From the NCBI RefSeq assembly GCF_002979865.1, contig NZ_PCPZ01000001.1, positions 124,001 through 188,000 on the forward strand: a DNA stretch of 64,000 nt. The letters are read 5' to 3'. The notes beneath the pieces are model-generated. The model worked only from the letters and a program-made list of their open reading frames with translations. It was not told the origin of the DNA and did no database searches. A program made the translations under genes and the position numbers. Every line of letters starts with the position of its first letter. Positions within the stretch are counted from its first letter, which is position 1. Shown here piece after piece: positions 45,216-54,471 of this stretch. The DNA is from Arthrobacter sp. MYb214. GTDB taxonomy: Bacteria; Actinomycetota; Actinomycetes; Actinomycetales; Micrococcaceae.

Positions 45216-46721
45216 ATGACTGATCTTTCGTTGATTCCCGTTGTTACCGAAGATACCCCGGTACGCGTTCGTTTTTGCCCATCCCCAACTGGTACCCCTC
45301 ACGTAGGTTTGATCCGTACTGCCCTTTTCAACTGGGCCTACGCGCGTCACACCGGCGGCAAGATGGTCTTCCGCATCGAAGACACCGATGCCAAGCGTGA
45401 CTCCGAAGAAAGCTACAACCAGCTTTTGGATGCTCTGGCATGGTTGGGTATCGATTGGGACGAGGGCGTCAACGCGGGCGGTCCGCATGAGCCATACCGC
45501 CAGTCGCAGCGTGGTGGCATCTACGAGGACGTCATTGCCAAGCTTCGTGCTGCAGGCCATCTGTACGAGTCCTACTCGACCCCAGAAGAAGTTGAAGCAC
45601 GCCACAAGGCAGCCGGCCGTGACCCGAAGCTGGGCTACGACAACTTCGACCGCGAGCTGACCGATGAGCAGAAAGCTGCGTTCAAGGCCGAGGGCCGTGA
45701 ACCGGTATTGCGTGTTCGCATGCCGGATCACGACATCACCTTCAACGACTTGGTACGTGGCGAGATCACCTTCAAGGCTGGATCCGTTCCCGACTACGTG
45801 GTGGTGCGCGCCAACGGCAAGCCACTGTACACCCTGGTCAACCCAATCGATGATGCGCTGATGGGTATTACCCACGTACTTCGTGGCGAAGACCTGTTGT
45901 CCTCGACCCCACGCCAGGTCGTCTTGTATGCGTTGCTGCACGATATCGGCGTTGCCCAGTACATGCCGCGCTTTGGCCACCTGCCATACGTTATGGGACA
46001 GGGCAACAAGAAGCTCTCCAAGCGTGATCCAGAATCCAGCGTATTCCTGCACCGCGACAATGGTTTCATCCCGGAAGGCCTGCTGAACTACCTCGCGCTG
46101 CTTGGCTGGTCGCTAAGTGCTGATGAAGATATCTTCTCGCGTGAGCAGCTGGTAGAAGCCTTCGATGTAGCAGATGTGTTGTCCAATCCTGCCCGCTTCG
46201 ATGTGAAGAAGGCAGAAGCAATCAACGGAACCCACGTGCGCATGCTCGAAGCACAGGATTTCCGTGATCGTTTGGTTCCTTACCTGAAGGCCGCTGGCCT
46301 GGTGGGCGAAGAGCTGACTGAACGTGAAAACGTCATCCTGGACCAGGCTGCACCACTGGTGCAGGAACGCATTGCCCTGTTGGGTGAAGCGACCGACATG
46401 CTTGAATTCCTCTTCAAATCTGATGACGAAATTGTCATTGACGAGAAAGCGCTCAAGGGAATGCCGGCAAACCTGGTTGAGGTTGTCGATGCTACCGTCC
46501 AGGGCCTCGAAACCCTTACCGAATGGAACGCCGAAACCATCCAGGCAGCACTGCGTACGAAGCTTGTGGACGAACTGGAACTGAAGCCTCGTCAGGCATT
46601 CGGTCCAGCCCGTGTTGCTATCTCCGGAAAGCGCGTATCTCCACCGCTCTTCGAGTCCATGGAAATTCTTGGACGAGAGTCGAGCCTCAAGCGTTTGCGC
46701 GCATTTGGTGAGTCCCGCTAG
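45216..46721 (+). CDS. gltX: Glutamyl-tRNA synthetase
   Basis: Charges tRNA-Glu; in Actinobacteria lacking GlnRS it also makes Glu-tRNA-Gln for GatCAB. 501 residues, class I. The HIGH-type motif is in [19 protein letters not shown] and the KMSKS-type motif in [14 protein letters not shown]. The catalytic domain also has [17 protein letters not shown] and [16 protein letters not shown], and a helical anticodon-binding domain ends with [13 protein letters not shown]-type sequence ([16 protein letters not shown]). It is followed by its terminator and, nearby, tRNA-Gln and tRNA-Glu genes, both substrates. Confidence 0.97.
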   Translation: MTDLSLIPVVTEDTPVRVRFCPSPTGTPHVGLIRTALFNWAYARHTGGKMVFRIEDTDAKRDSEESYNQLLDALAWLGIDWDEGVNAGGPHEPYRQSQRGGIYEDVIAKLRAAGHLYESYSTPEEVEARHKAAGRDPKLGYDNFDRELTDEQKAAFKAEGREPVLRVRMPDHDITFNDLVRGEITFKAGSVPDYVVVRANGKPLYTLVNPIDDALMGITHVLRGEDLLSSTPRQVVLYALLHDIGVAQYMPRFGHLPYVMGQGNKKLSKRDPESSVFLHRDNGFIPEGLLNYLALLGWSLSADEDIFSREQLVEAFDVADVLSNPARFDVKKAEAINGTHVRMLEAQDFRDRLVPYLKAAGLVGEELTERENVILDQAAPLVQERIALLGEATDMLEFLFKSDDEIVIDEKALKGMPANLVEVVDATVQGLETLTEWNAETIQAALRTKLVDELELKPRQAFGPARVAISGKRVSPPLFESMEILGRESSLKRLRAFGESR

Positions 46722-46753
46722 CTATTCGCCGAAAGCCCGCTGAGAAGCAATTT

Positions 46754-46803
46754 GAACGCCTCGGATGGTTCCAGTCCTGTGACTGGTTCTGTCCGAGGCG
46801 TTC
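46754..46803 (+). terminator. Branched terminator after gltX
   Basis: A perfect 12-bp stem GAACGCCTCGGA/TCCGAGGCGTTC (46754-46765 with 46792-46803) encloses a second 6-bp stem CCAGTC/GACTGG and is followed by TCTTTGAG. The T tract is short, but the stem is strong. It overlaps the start of the broken HAD gene. Confidence 0.75.
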
Positions 46804-47255
46804 TCTTTGAGTTTGATGACGCGCGCGTAGATTTGCAAACGCCCGCAATCCGCGGTTTCTCGTTCATGTCGGAGCTGGAATGACGGCAGCTTTTGCTGGT
46901 GAGGGCGATTAAGCCCGGGAGAGGTGCATCGCAGGCAAGATCACGTTTATGGAAAAGCGAGCAGTGCGGTTGCTGCGTGTGTACAGTTTGGCAAGATTAT
47001 TCGCGTCAAGAGGAGAAGCCTAGGCGCCTTGGATCGCTGGATACGATGCAACCGGTGCTCCTAAACCCCATTTGTGCCCCGTTCCTTGGCTGGTGCGCTG
47101 AACTAGAGGGTCTGCCGGCACAGGCGCTTTGCATAGGGGATGACCCTGTTGGCGGCTATCAATGTGCCGTTGACGCGGGACTCCAGTATTTTCTCACGGA
47201 CAGTGCTTCACTTCACAAGAATTTCCCTGCTTGGCTAGTGGCGGATTTGGGATGA
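46779..47255 (+). pseudogene. HAD-superfamily phosphatase remnant
   Basis: From a GTG at 46779 the frame reads VRGVLFEFDDARVDL, close to HAD motif I (DxDxT/V) but with Glu in the nucleophile Asp position, and hits TGA at 46881-46883. The same frame continues to 47255. Its last ~70 codons resemble a HAD C-terminus: LGWCAELEGLPAQALCIGDD (motif IV GDD), then GGYQCAVDAGLQYFL. Total length is about 159 codons against ~220-230 for such enzymes, and the middle is unrecognisable, so deletion and decay are both likely. A HAD hydrolase beside gltX is expected from related genomes (from memory). The gltX terminator overlapping its 5' end argues it is no longer expressed. Confidence 0.6.
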
Positions 47256-47414
47256 CTGGCAGCTGTTCTTTGCTGATTTTCCGCGGATTCTGCGTGGGGC
47301 ACCGGTCGCGAGGCTCGATTTGTGTACTGAACATTAGGCCGGTATAGTTTTATCTCGTGCTACGGCAGTGGCCGGAATGACGCTCAGCTGAATTCCGGAA
47401 AGGCCAAGTCACAG

Positions 47415-47486
47415 TGGGATATGGTGTAATTGGCAACACAACGGTTTCTGGTTCCGTCATTCTAGGTTCGAGTCCTGGTATCCCAG
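47415..47486 (+). tRNA. tRNA-Gln (CTG)
   Basis: A 72-base cloverleaf: acceptor stem TGGGATA/TATCCCA with discriminator G, T-loop segment GGTTCGAGTCC, and an anticodon loop TTCTGGT with CTG at 34-36. The anticodon stem pairs as A-T, C-G, G-C, G-C with a T-T mismatch at the innermost position. CCA is not encoded. Confidence 0.88.
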
Positions 47487-47490
47487 CGCT

Positions 47491-47530
47491 TCACCAAAGA
47501 GATTTGGTGAGCTGAAGATTAATCTTCAGC
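47491..47530. other. Two hairpins between tRNA-Gln and tRNA-Glu
   Basis: A perfect 8-bp stem-loop TCACCAAA/TTTGGTGA (47491-47510, loop GAGA... reading GA-GA) is followed at once by a perfect 20-base palindrome beginning GCTGAAGATT (47511-47530). They fill almost the whole spacer and may be RNase processing sites of a common tRNA transcript, or a weak terminator. Confidence 0.6.
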
Positions 47531-47534
47531 ATAC

Positions 47535-47610
47535 GGCCCCATCGTATAGCGGCCTAGTACTCCGCCCTCTCACGGCGGCAACACGGGTTCGAATCCCGTT
47601 GGGGTCACCA
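47535..47610 (+). tRNA. tRNA-Glu (CTC)
   Basis: A 76-base cloverleaf with encoded CCA: acceptor GGCCCCA/TGGGGTC (one G-T pair), anticodon stem CCGCC/GGCGG around loop CTCTCAC with anticodon CTC, and T-arm ACGGGTTCGAATCCCGT. All stems pair well. Confidence 0.96.
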
Positions 47611-47614
47611 CAGT

Positions 47615-47640
47615 AAAACCGCGGACAATTCCGCGGTTTT
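47615..47640 (+). terminator. Intrinsic terminator after tRNA-Glu
   Basis: A perfect 11-bp stem AAAACCGCGGA/TCCGCGGTTTT (47615-47625 with 47630-47640), loop CAAT, ending in a T run. It ends the tRNA transcript. Confidence 0.92.
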
Positions 47641-47709
47641 TGCGTTTCCCGGACAAAATCTGCATCAGGCTCGCGGGTTTCCCTGTTGGCATGAGGCAAG
47701 ATAGTTCTC

Positions 47710-49476
47710 ATGGAGTCGAATTCAGATCTGGCTAAGAGCTCAGGGCAGGAAACTGCCTCGCAAACCGAAATTGGCAGTGATTCCGCGGCGCGTTTGAGCG
47801 AGCTCCAGAAGCTGCTCGAAGAGCTTTCCTTTGTAAATGGCCAGCCACGAGAAGCCTCTGCGTTCGAAGAACTGCGCAACAAGGCATTGCATCAAATCTC
47901 GGACTACCTGATTCCACGAGTTTCGAATCTCGGCGCACCGCTAACGGTGGTCGTCGGTGGCTCCACGGGCTCGGGCAAATCGACTCTAGTCAATTCCCTT
48001 CTGGGAGAACCTGTCAGTCTCTCCGGCGCCGTGCGTCCGACCACCCGGACTCCGGTCTTGGCTTTCAACCCTGTTGACCAATCCTTCTTTGAATCTGAAC
48101 GGATTCTTCCCGAACTTAAACGCGTAGCCGGACGTGGCTTCAATGCCGATGCCGGAGCAGCCAGTAATCATGCGCTGTTGATGACGCCCCGTGAGCAGGT
48201 ACCACGAGGTTTGGCCATCCTCGATGCCCCGGATATCGACTCGGTTTCCGACGAGAACAGGGAATTGGCGGGCCAGCTTCTGAACGCAGCAGATCTGTGG
48301 ATTTTTGTCACCACAGCCAATAGATACGCCGATGCTCTTCCTTGGGATATGCTCACCGAAGCCGGCGCACGGAAAATTACCGTCTGCGTCGTCTTGAACA
48401 GGGTGCCACCTGGAGCCGAAGACGATATTGTTCCGGATTTGAAACGCCTGTTAAGCGAGAAGGACCTGGATCCGTCGTTGCTGCATGTCCTGAACGAGAC
48501 GCAACTGGATGACCAGAAATTGATTCCAAGTGAGCACGTGGAACCCTTGCTCGCGTGGCTGAACTCACTGGCAGCAGATTCCGCTAAACGGCAGCAGATT
48601 GCGGCCCAAACACTTGACGGCGCGTTGCGGCGCACCACCGCAGATGTCAGTGAGCTTATCGCTGAACTGCAAGAGCAGGAGAAACAGCTCGTTGAATTGC
48701 GCGCCCTTACCAATGAGCGCTTTGAGCAATCGCTGGCCAGAATTAACGATTCGCTCAATGACGGCTCATTGCTGCGTGGCGAAATCCTGGCCCGGTGGCA
48801 GGACTTCGTAGGAGCGGGCGAGCTGCTGCGCGGAATCGAAGGCGCCATTGGACGGATGAGGGATCGTGTTGGCGCATTCTTGACGGGAAAACCGCCAGCG
48901 ACCCATCGTGTTGAACAAGCCATCGAATCAGGCCTGCACATGGTCTTCATTGCCGAGGCAACCAAGGCCTGCCACGACGTTGACAGGTCGTGGAAGAACA
49001 CGCCATTTGGCCAAGCGCTACGCTCTAATCTGCAATCGCCGCGCCCGCCACAGGATCTCAATGAGCAAGCTTCGGAAAGCATCCGGCTTTGGCAAAAAGA
49101 TGTCTTGGACATGATTCGGCAGGAGGGCGCCGGGAAGCGCAAGACGGCCCGCATGGCGGCATTTGGAGTCAACGGGGTGGCGGTCATCCTGATGGTCGTG
49201 GTCTTTGCGTCAACAGCGGGCCTCACCGGTCTGGAAATCGGTATTGCCGGCGGCTCCGCATTGGTAGGGCAGAAACTGCTGGAAGCAATTTTTGGCGAGG
49301 ATGCGGTACGTCGCATGGCCACCAAAGCCCGCAAGATGCTTGACACCCGGGCACGGGATCTACTGGATAGGACCTCGTCGATCTACCTGGACGAGCTAGC
49401 CGCAAAATCGCAGCCGGAGCTTGCCGATCGTTTGGGCAAGATTACCTCAGCCTTGAGCAGCAAAGGGGCTCACTAA
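47710..49476 (+). CDS. Membrane-associated GTPase (dynamin/YfjP-like), first of a pair
   Basis: 588 residues. A G domain begins near 75 with the P-loop VVGGSTGSGKSTLVNSLLG, a Thr-rich switch (GAVRPTTRTPVL) and the G3 segment LAILDAPDIDSV; NRVPP stands where NKxD is expected. A long helical, partly coiled-coil stretch follows (ELQEQEKQLVELRALTNERF). Near the C-terminus two hydrophobic helices (GVNGVAVILMVVVFASTAGL, then IGIAGGSALVGQKLL) indicate membrane insertion, recalling bacterial dynamin-like proteins. It overlaps the next GTPase by one base (TAATG), so the two are made together and probably interact. Such pairs are conserved in Arthrobacter-type genomes; the function is not established. 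Confidence 0.85.
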   Translation: MESNSDLAKSSGQETASQTEIGSDSAARLSELQKLLEELSFVNGQPREASAFEELRNKALHQISDYLIPRVSNLGAPLTVVVGGSTGSGKSTLVNSLLGEPVSLSGAVRPTTRTPVLAFNPVDQSFFESERILPELKRVAGRGFNADAGAASNHALLMTPREQVPRGLAILDAPDIDSVSDENRELAGQLLNAADLWIFVTTANRYADALPWDMLTEAGARKITVCVVLNRVPPGAEDDIVPDLKRLLSEKDLDPSLLHVLNETQLDDQKLIPSEHVEPLLAWLNSLAADSAKRQQIAAQTLDGALRRTTADVSELIAELQEQEKQLVELRALTNERFEQSLARINDSLNDGSLLRGEILARWQDFVGAGELLRGIEGAIGRMRDRVGAFLTGKPPATHRVEQAIESGLHMVFIAEATKACHDVDRSWKNTPFGQALRSNLQSPRPPQDLNEQASESIRLWQKDVLDMIRQEGAGKRKTARMAAFGVNGVAVILMVVVFASTAGLTGLEIGIAGGSALVGQKLLEAIFGEDAVRRMATKARKMLDTRARDLLDRTSSIYLDELAAKSQPELADRLGKITSALSSKGAH

Positions 49477-51119
49477 TGTCCGAGCGCAAGATTCTCAGAG
49501 CAGTCAGCGGTCTCAACTCTCAAATCAACAGCATCGTGGAAGCGATGCAGCTTGCAGAACCATATCTGGAACCAGAAACCATCGATCTAGCCGCGGACGT
49601 TATCACGCGTGCTGAATCTCGGCGCCAGCTTTCATCCGAACATGTGGTTGTAGGACTTTTCGGTGCCACAGGCAGCGGAAAATCAACGATGTTCAACGCT
49701 TTGGTAGGGCATGAGTTGGCGGCCACGGGTGTCATCCGCCCGACTACTACTGATACTGTCGCTGCAATCTGGGAACCAGAAGGATCAAGCGAGTTACTGG
49801 ACTGGCTGGAAGTTACTACTCGTCACGTCATGGGCGATCAGGACAGCCGGGCGCAACCTGGAAAGAAAAAGAAGTTCGACTCCGGTCTCTTGCTGTTGGA
49901 CCTACCGGACATGGATTCCACGGCAGTGGATCACCACAAGATTGCTGCTCGTTTGGTGGGCCAAGTGGATTATCTGGTATGGGTGCTTGATCCGCAGAAA
50001 TACGCCGACGCGTCAATACACCATGGATATCTCAATTCCTTGCGCAGCCAGCAGGGGAACCTGCTGATCGTCCTGAACCAGATTGACAAGGTTGCAGAAC
50101 AAGAACGCAAGCAAGTCGTCGATTCCTTGCGCGGCATCTTGGCAACGTCCGGCTTGGAGAACCTTCCCATCGTTTGCGCTTCTGCTGCCACGGGTGAAGG
50201 CGTCGCAGATGTGCATGCCAAGATTGCGGCCGCGGCGAAAAACAAGGCACTTTCCACGCGTCGGCTCCGCGCAGACGTTGATCAAGTCATCCACCGCCTC
50301 AGTGAGGAACTCCAGGTGGAAAAGGTGCGCCTGCCTAGCCAGCTGCACCAAGCGGAGCTGGAGCGTGTGATCGCAAAAGCGCACGGCGCCCAGTACATTG
50401 CTGACGCAGTGGAGACCTCCTACCTGCTTCGGGGTGCTTCGCGAACAGGATGGCCTTTGACCACGTGGCTGGTCAAGCTGCGCAACGATCCGCTGAAACG
50501 GATGAATCTTGGGCGCCGGCATGAAGGCCCTGAATTGTCCTTGACTTCGCGTCCAGAGCTTTCTGTCGCGGAGACTGCGGCTATCGAACATGGCATCGAC
50601 CAGTACGTTTCCGAGGCTTCCAGTGATCTTCCGGACAGCTGGAAAGAGCCACTGCGTGAAAAGGTGCACGCGAATACGGAGGTACTAGATGACGGCATCG
50701 ATGCGGCTATAGCCGGCACACCGCTGGGTGTTGAACGGTCCTCGTGGTGGTGGCCGGTAGTCAAAGTCATCCAATGGGTGGCACTTGTTGCTGCCCTGGG
50801 CGGAGCCTTGTGGCTCGCAGGCTATCCGGTGGCTGGATACTTCCAATTCGACCTGCCACCGGCTCCCCGGGTCGAAGGAATCGCCGTCCCGACGCTGCTG
50901 GTTTTCATAGGGATACTGCTGGGTATTGTCCTTGGCCTGGCTTGCTCGTTTGTCAACCGAATAGTCGCTAAAGTTAAGCGTAGGAAAGCGTTGAAGAACA
51001 TTGAACGCTCGGTATCCCACTTGGTCAGGCAGGCCGTGATTGATCCTGTTGACCAGCATTTGGACACCTTCAATAATTATTCAGCATTGATCACCTCAGC
51101 TGCCAAGAAAGCCGATTAG
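49476..51119 (+). CDS. Membrane-associated GTPase (YfjP-like), second of a pair
   Basis: 547 residues. P-loop VVGLFGATGSGKSTMFNALV, switch with GVIRPTTTDTVAAIWEPE, G3 in LLLDLPDMDSTAVDHH, and G4 NQIDK, so all canonical GTPase elements are present, more complete than in the first partner. A helical middle domain is followed by two clear membrane helices (VVKVIQWVALVAALGGALWL and LLVFIGILLGIVLGLACSF) and a basic tail. Heterodimeric action with the product of the overlapping upstream gene is likely by analogy with paired dynamin-like GTPases (DynA/DynB of Streptomyces), though no direct homology to those is claimed. Six bases before thiL. Confidence 0.86.
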   Translation: MSERKILRAVSGLNSQINSIVEAMQLAEPYLEPETIDLAADVITRAESRRQLSSEHVVVGLFGATGSGKSTMFNALVGHELAATGVIRPTTTDTVAAIWEPEGSSELLDWLEVTTRHVMGDQDSRAQPGKKKKFDSGLLLLDLPDMDSTAVDHHKIAARLVGQVDYLVWVLDPQKYADASIHHGYLNSLRSQQGNLLIVLNQIDKVAEQERKQVVDSLRGILATSGLENLPIVCASAATGEGVADVHAKIAAAAKNKALSTRRLRADVDQVIHRLSEELQVEKVRLPSQLHQAELERVIAKAHGAQYIADAVETSYLLRGASRTGWPLTTWLVKLRNDPLKRMNLGRRHEGPELSLTSRPELSVAETAAIEHGIDQYVSEASSDLPDSWKEPLREKVHANTEVLDDGIDAAIAGTPLGVERSSWWWPVVKVIQWVALVAALGGALWLAGYPVAGYFQFDLPPAPRVEGIAVPTLLVFIGILLGIVLGLACSFVNRIVAKVKRRKALKNIERSVSHLVRQAVIDPVDQHLDTFNNYSALITSAAKKAD

Positions 51120-51125
51120 AACTCT

Positions 51126-52142
51126 GTGACTATAAACCAACCAAACGTTGATGCAACGGTAGGTGACCTTGGGGAACAAGGCATCCTGGACGCGATGTTG
51201 CCGCTGCTTGATTCTGAACAAGCAAGTCTCGGGCCCGGCGATGACGCAGGCGCGCTGCGCGTGTGCGGAACGGAAGTTCTCGTCTCCGTGGATACCCTGG
51301 TTGAGAATCAAGATTTTCGGTTGATCTGGCCCAGCGGGCTAGAGCACAGAGCCTATGACATCGGGTGGAAATCCATTGCACAGAATGTTTCGGACATTAA
51401 TGCAATGGGCGGTCACGCTACTGGCGCCGTGATTTCTTTGTCCCTGCCGAAGGACACTTCCTTGGAATGGGTCAGGGACTTCAGCCGCGGCGTTGCCGAG
51501 GCCATACAGGGACTTGGCGCACAGGAACTTACCATTCTCGGGGGAGACCTCGGGAAGTCCCAAGAAATTTCCGTTACCACTACCGTTCTGGGCGAATGCG
51601 AGCATGGCAAGGTCCTGAGGAGCGGAGTCCAAGTTGGCGACCGCATTGCCGTGGCAGGACGTGTCGGTGCTGCTGGGGCAGGGCTTTCGGTCCTTGAGCA
51701 TGATCGCAACGAACAAGGCTGGAGCCGGGCGGTGCGCCGGCTGGTCCAGGCGCAGTGCCGTCCCGTGCCACCGTTGGAATCCGGCCCGCGTGCCGCGGGA
51801 GCTGGTGCTACAGCCATGATGGACATATCTGATGGGCTGATCCGTGACGCTGGGCGCTTGGCCAAAGCCAGCCATGTGAATCTCGAATTAGAGTCTTCCG
51901 CGCTGCAGGATTATGCTGTTCGCTTGGAAGCCGCGTCAGAACTGACCGGCACCGATCCGATGTCGTGGGTACTGTACGGCGGCGAAGATTTTGGACTCCT
52001 TGCTGCCTTCCCAGAGGGAATTGAAATCCCAGAGGAATTCACCGTAATTGGTGCTGCCAAGCCGGCTAATGGTCGCCGCGCAGTAGTGAAACTTGATGGC
52101 AAGGTCGCAAAGCCTGAGACAGGTTTTGACCACTTCGGCTAG
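51126..52142 (+). CDS. thiL: Thiamine-monophosphate kinase
   Basis: Phosphorylates thiamine monophosphate to thiamine diphosphate with ATP. 338 residues from a GTG start. AIR-synthase-fold motifs: GDLGEQGILDAMLP, the Asp-rich metal-binding LGPGDDAGALRV, AQNVSDINAMGGHATG, LTILGGDLGKS, AMMDISDGLIRDAGRLA and WVLYGGEDFGLLAAFP. No TPP riboswitch is visible upstream, and the gene appears to be read through from the GTPase pair six bases before it. It converges on the IclR-family regulator. Confidence 0.95.
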   Translation: MTINQPNVDATVGDLGEQGILDAMLPLLDSEQASLGPGDDAGALRVCGTEVLVSVDTLVENQDFRLIWPSGLEHRAYDIGWKSIAQNVSDINAMGGHATGAVISLSLPKDTSLEWVRDFSRGVAEAIQGLGAQELTILGGDLGKSQEISVTTTVLGECEHGKVLRSGVQVGDRIAVAGRVGAAGAGLSVLEHDRNEQGWSRAVRRLVQAQCRPVPPLESGPRAAGAGATAMMDISDGLIRDAGRLAKASHVNLELESSALQDYAVRLEAASELTGTDPMSWVLYGGEDFGLLAAFPEGIEIPEEFTVIGAAKPANGRRAVVKLDGKVAKPETGFDHFG

Positions 52143-52169
52143 CTGCACCGAACGTGCTTGATGAGCTGG

Positions 52170-52895
52170 CTACGCGCGGTCATTCTGGATGCGCAGCAGT
52201 TCGGAAAGCTCGTGGGCGGCGCTAGTCACGGCTTCGTGGTGAATCTTCCCTGGCTGGCGCGTGAGTCGTTCAATCGGGCCAGATAAGGACAGGGCCGCAA
52301 TGACTCGTCCGGACTGCCCGCGAACTGGTGCTGATACGGAAGCAACACCTGGCTCGCGTTCGCCCAGCGACTGGGCCCAGCCACGCCGACGGACGCCAGC
52401 CAGAATTGTCGGCGTGAAGCGCGCGTGATGCAATCCATCGACCATGCGTTCATTGTCTTCCCAGGCGAGCAGAATCTGGGCTGCCGAGCCGGCTTTCATG
52501 GACAGCTGGGTTCCAACAGGAATTGTGTCACGCAGGCCAATTGGACGCTCAGCACTGGCGATGCACACACGGTAATCGCCCTGCTTGCGGAAAATCTGCG
52601 TGCTTTCACCGGTGAGGTCGCGAAGCTTGATGAGCACGGGGCCCGCGGCGCTGACCAATCGGTCTTCGCCAGCGGCGCTGGCGAGTTCCACCAGACGGTT
52701 TCCCAGTTCAAAGCGGCCATGCATGTCGCGTCCCACCAATCCATGGTGAACCAGCGATTGCGCAATGCGGTGCACCGTAGGACGCGAAATCTCGGTGAGT
52801 TCCACCAGCTGGGACAAGGAAGTGGGACCATTCTCCAATGCGTTGAGAATGGCTGCTGCCTTGTCCAGTACGCCTACGCCGCTGCCTGTTGTCAT
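52170..52895 (-). CDS. IclR-family regulator of leucine biosynthesis (LtbR/NdgR type)
   Basis: A 241-residue transcription factor. I place the start at MTTGSGVGVLDKAAAIL (52895); the longer frame would run through the operator and leuC promoter. The N-terminal winged helix has LSQLVELTEISRPTVHRIAQ. The C-terminal effector domain has STQIFRKQGDYRVCIASAE, ALSLSGPIERL and related IclR blocks. Divergent position next to leuCD identifies it with LtbR (Corynebacterium) and NdgR (Streptomyces), which repress leuCD and control branched-chain amino-acid genes. A palindrome in the shared intergenic region is a likely autoregulatory site. Confidence 0.9.
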   Translation of the reverse strand: MTTGSGVGVLDKAAAILNALENGPTSLSQLVELTEISRPTVHRIAQSLVHHGLVGRDMHGRFELGNRLVELASAAGEDRLVSAAGPVLIKLRDLTGESTQIFRKQGDYRVCIASAERPIGLRDTIPVGTQLSMKAGSAAQILLAWEDNERMVDGLHHARFTPTILAGVRRRGWAQSLGEREPGVASVSAPVRGQSGRVIAALSLSGPIERLTRQPGKIHHEAVTSAAHELSELLRIQNDRA

Positions 52896-52899
52896 AGTT

Positions 52900-52943
52900 C
52901 CAGTATCACGTCTCAGTATTTGAGATTCAAGTCCGCATACTGG
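52900..52943. promoter_or_regulatory. Candidate operator between the IclR regulator and leuC
   Basis: TCTCAGTATTTGAGA (52911-52925) is a 5-5-5 inverted repeat, nested inside a wider pair CCAGTAT (52900-52906) and ATACTGG (52937-52943). It lies 15 bases before the regulator start and ~85 before leuC, where an LtbR/NdgR-type protein would control both. No consensus was matched formally. Confidence 0.5.
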
Positions 52944-53008
52944 AAAAGTCGATCTATGAAGTGTCAAAGTTGGAGTATCAAATGTTCGTAGCTTGAGGAG
53001 TGTGTCGC

Positions 53009-54457
53009 ATGTCCGCCATGCAGTCGCCCCAGACATTGGCAGAAAAAGTCTGGAATGCACATGTTGTGCGCCGAGGAGAAGGCGAAGGTGAAGCCCGCCA
53101 GCCGGATTTGATCTACATTGATCTCCACCTGCTGCACGAGGTGACCTCGCCGCAGGCCTTCGAGGGCCTGCGCCTGGCTGGCCGTCCGCTGCGTCGTCCA
53201 GACCTGACGATTGCGACCGAAGACCACAACACTCCCACGCTGGATATTGACAAGCCCATTGCCGACCTGACCAGCCGCACCCAGATCCACACCCTGCGGG
53301 ATAACTGCAAGGAATTCGGTGTTCGCCTGCACTCCTTGGGCGACAAGGAGCAGGGCATCGTTCACGTGGTAGGTCCGCAGCTGGGTCTGACCCAGCCAGG
53401 TATGACTGTTGTCTGCGGTGATTCGCATACTTCGACCCATGGCGCCTTCGGAGCCCTTGCTTTGGGTATCGGCACCTCAGAAGTCGAGCATGTCATGGCC
53501 ACCCAGTCGCTGAGCTTGAAGCCATTCAAGACCATGGCGATTAACGTCGAAGGCACCTTGAAGCCTGGTGTTACCTCCAAGGACATCATCTTGGCGGTCA
53601 TTGCCAAGATCGGTACCGGTGGCGGCCAGGGATACGTGCTGGAGTACCGTGGTTCAGCGATTCGTTCGCTGTCCATGGATGCCCGCATGACCATCTGCAA
53701 CATGTCCATCGAGGCTGGCGCCCGCGCCGGCATGATCGCTCCGGACGAGACCACCTTCGAATACGTCAAGGGGCGCCCGCACGCACCGGCAGGCGAAGAC
53801 TGGGACGCCGCCGTCGAGGACTGGAAGCAGCTGCACACCGATGAAGGCGCGCGCTTCGACGCTGAAGTCTTCTTGAATGCAGATGAACTTGAACCATTTG
53901 TCACCTGGGGTACCAACCCGGGCCAGGGTGTATCGCTGTCTGAGAATGTGCCTTCTCCGGAAGACTTCGAAGACGAGAATGATCGCAAGGCCTGCGAGCG
54001 TGCTTTGAACTACATGGGTCTGACCGGCGGCACTCCGCTGAAGGACATCCGCGTGGATACCGTCTTCCTGGGGTCCTGCACCAACTCCCGCATGGAGGAC
54101 CTGCGTGCAGCAGCTCAGGTCATCAAGGGCAAGGAAAAGGATCCTGATGTCCGCATGATCGTGGTACCCGGCTCGGCGCGTGTTCGGCTGGAAGCCGAAG
54201 CAGAAGGCCTGGACCAGATTTTCAAGGATTTCGGTGCTGAATGGCGCTTTGCAGGTTGCTCCATGTGCCTGGGCATGAACCCGGACCAGCTGGCCGAGGG
54301 GGAGCGCTGCGCGTCCACCTCCAACCGCAACTTCGAAGGACGCCAGGGCAAGGGCGGACGTACCCACCTGGTGTCGCCGCTGGTGGCCGCGGCTACCGCA
54401 ATCCGTGGAACTCTCTCGTCGCCTAGCGACCTTGTCAACGCACCGGCTTCGGTCTAG
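53009..54457 (+). CDS. leuC: 3-isopropylmalate dehydratase large subunit
   Basis: Isomerises 2- to 3-isopropylmalate with LeuD and a [4Fe-4S] cluster. The ATG at 53009 has GAGGAG nine bases upstream and is preferred to the GTG at 53000; 482 residues. Aconitase-family signatures are [18 protein letters not shown] (with a cluster-region His), [17 protein letters not shown] and [18 protein letters not shown], which supply the three cluster Cys residues. Followed 14 bases later by leuD. Probably repressed by the divergent IclR-family protein. Confidence 0.97.
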   Translation: MSAMQSPQTLAEKVWNAHVVRRGEGEGEARQPDLIYIDLHLLHEVTSPQAFEGLRLAGRPLRRPDLTIATEDHNTPTLDIDKPIADLTSRTQIHTLRDNCKEFGVRLHSLGDKEQGIVHVVGPQLGLTQPGMTVVCGDSHTSTHGAFGALALGIGTSEVEHVMATQSLSLKPFKTMAINVEGTLKPGVTSKDIILAVIAKIGTGGGQGYVLEYRGSAIRSLSMDARMTICNMSIEAGARAGMIAPDETTFEYVKGRPHAPAGEDWDAAVEDWKQLHTDEGARFDAEVFLNADELEPFVTWGTNPGQGVSLSENVPSPEDFEDENDRKACERALNYMGLTGGTPLKDIRVDTVFLGSCTNSRMEDLRAAAQVIKGKEKDPDVRMIVVPGSARVRLEAEAEGLDQIFKDFGAEWRFAGCSMCLGMNPDQLAEGERCASTSNRNFEGRQGKGGRTHLVSPLVAAATAIRGTLSSPSDLVNAPASV

Positions 54458-54471
54458 GAAGGATCACCGTC

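Noticed and set aside
45111-46052. 313-codon minus-strand frame over gltX
   Set aside because: Antisense to gltX, no domain recognised.
48168-49346. 392-codon minus-strand frame inside the first GTPase gene
   Set aside because: Antisense to a gene with full GTPase motifs; Ser/Arg-rich composition indicates a shadow.
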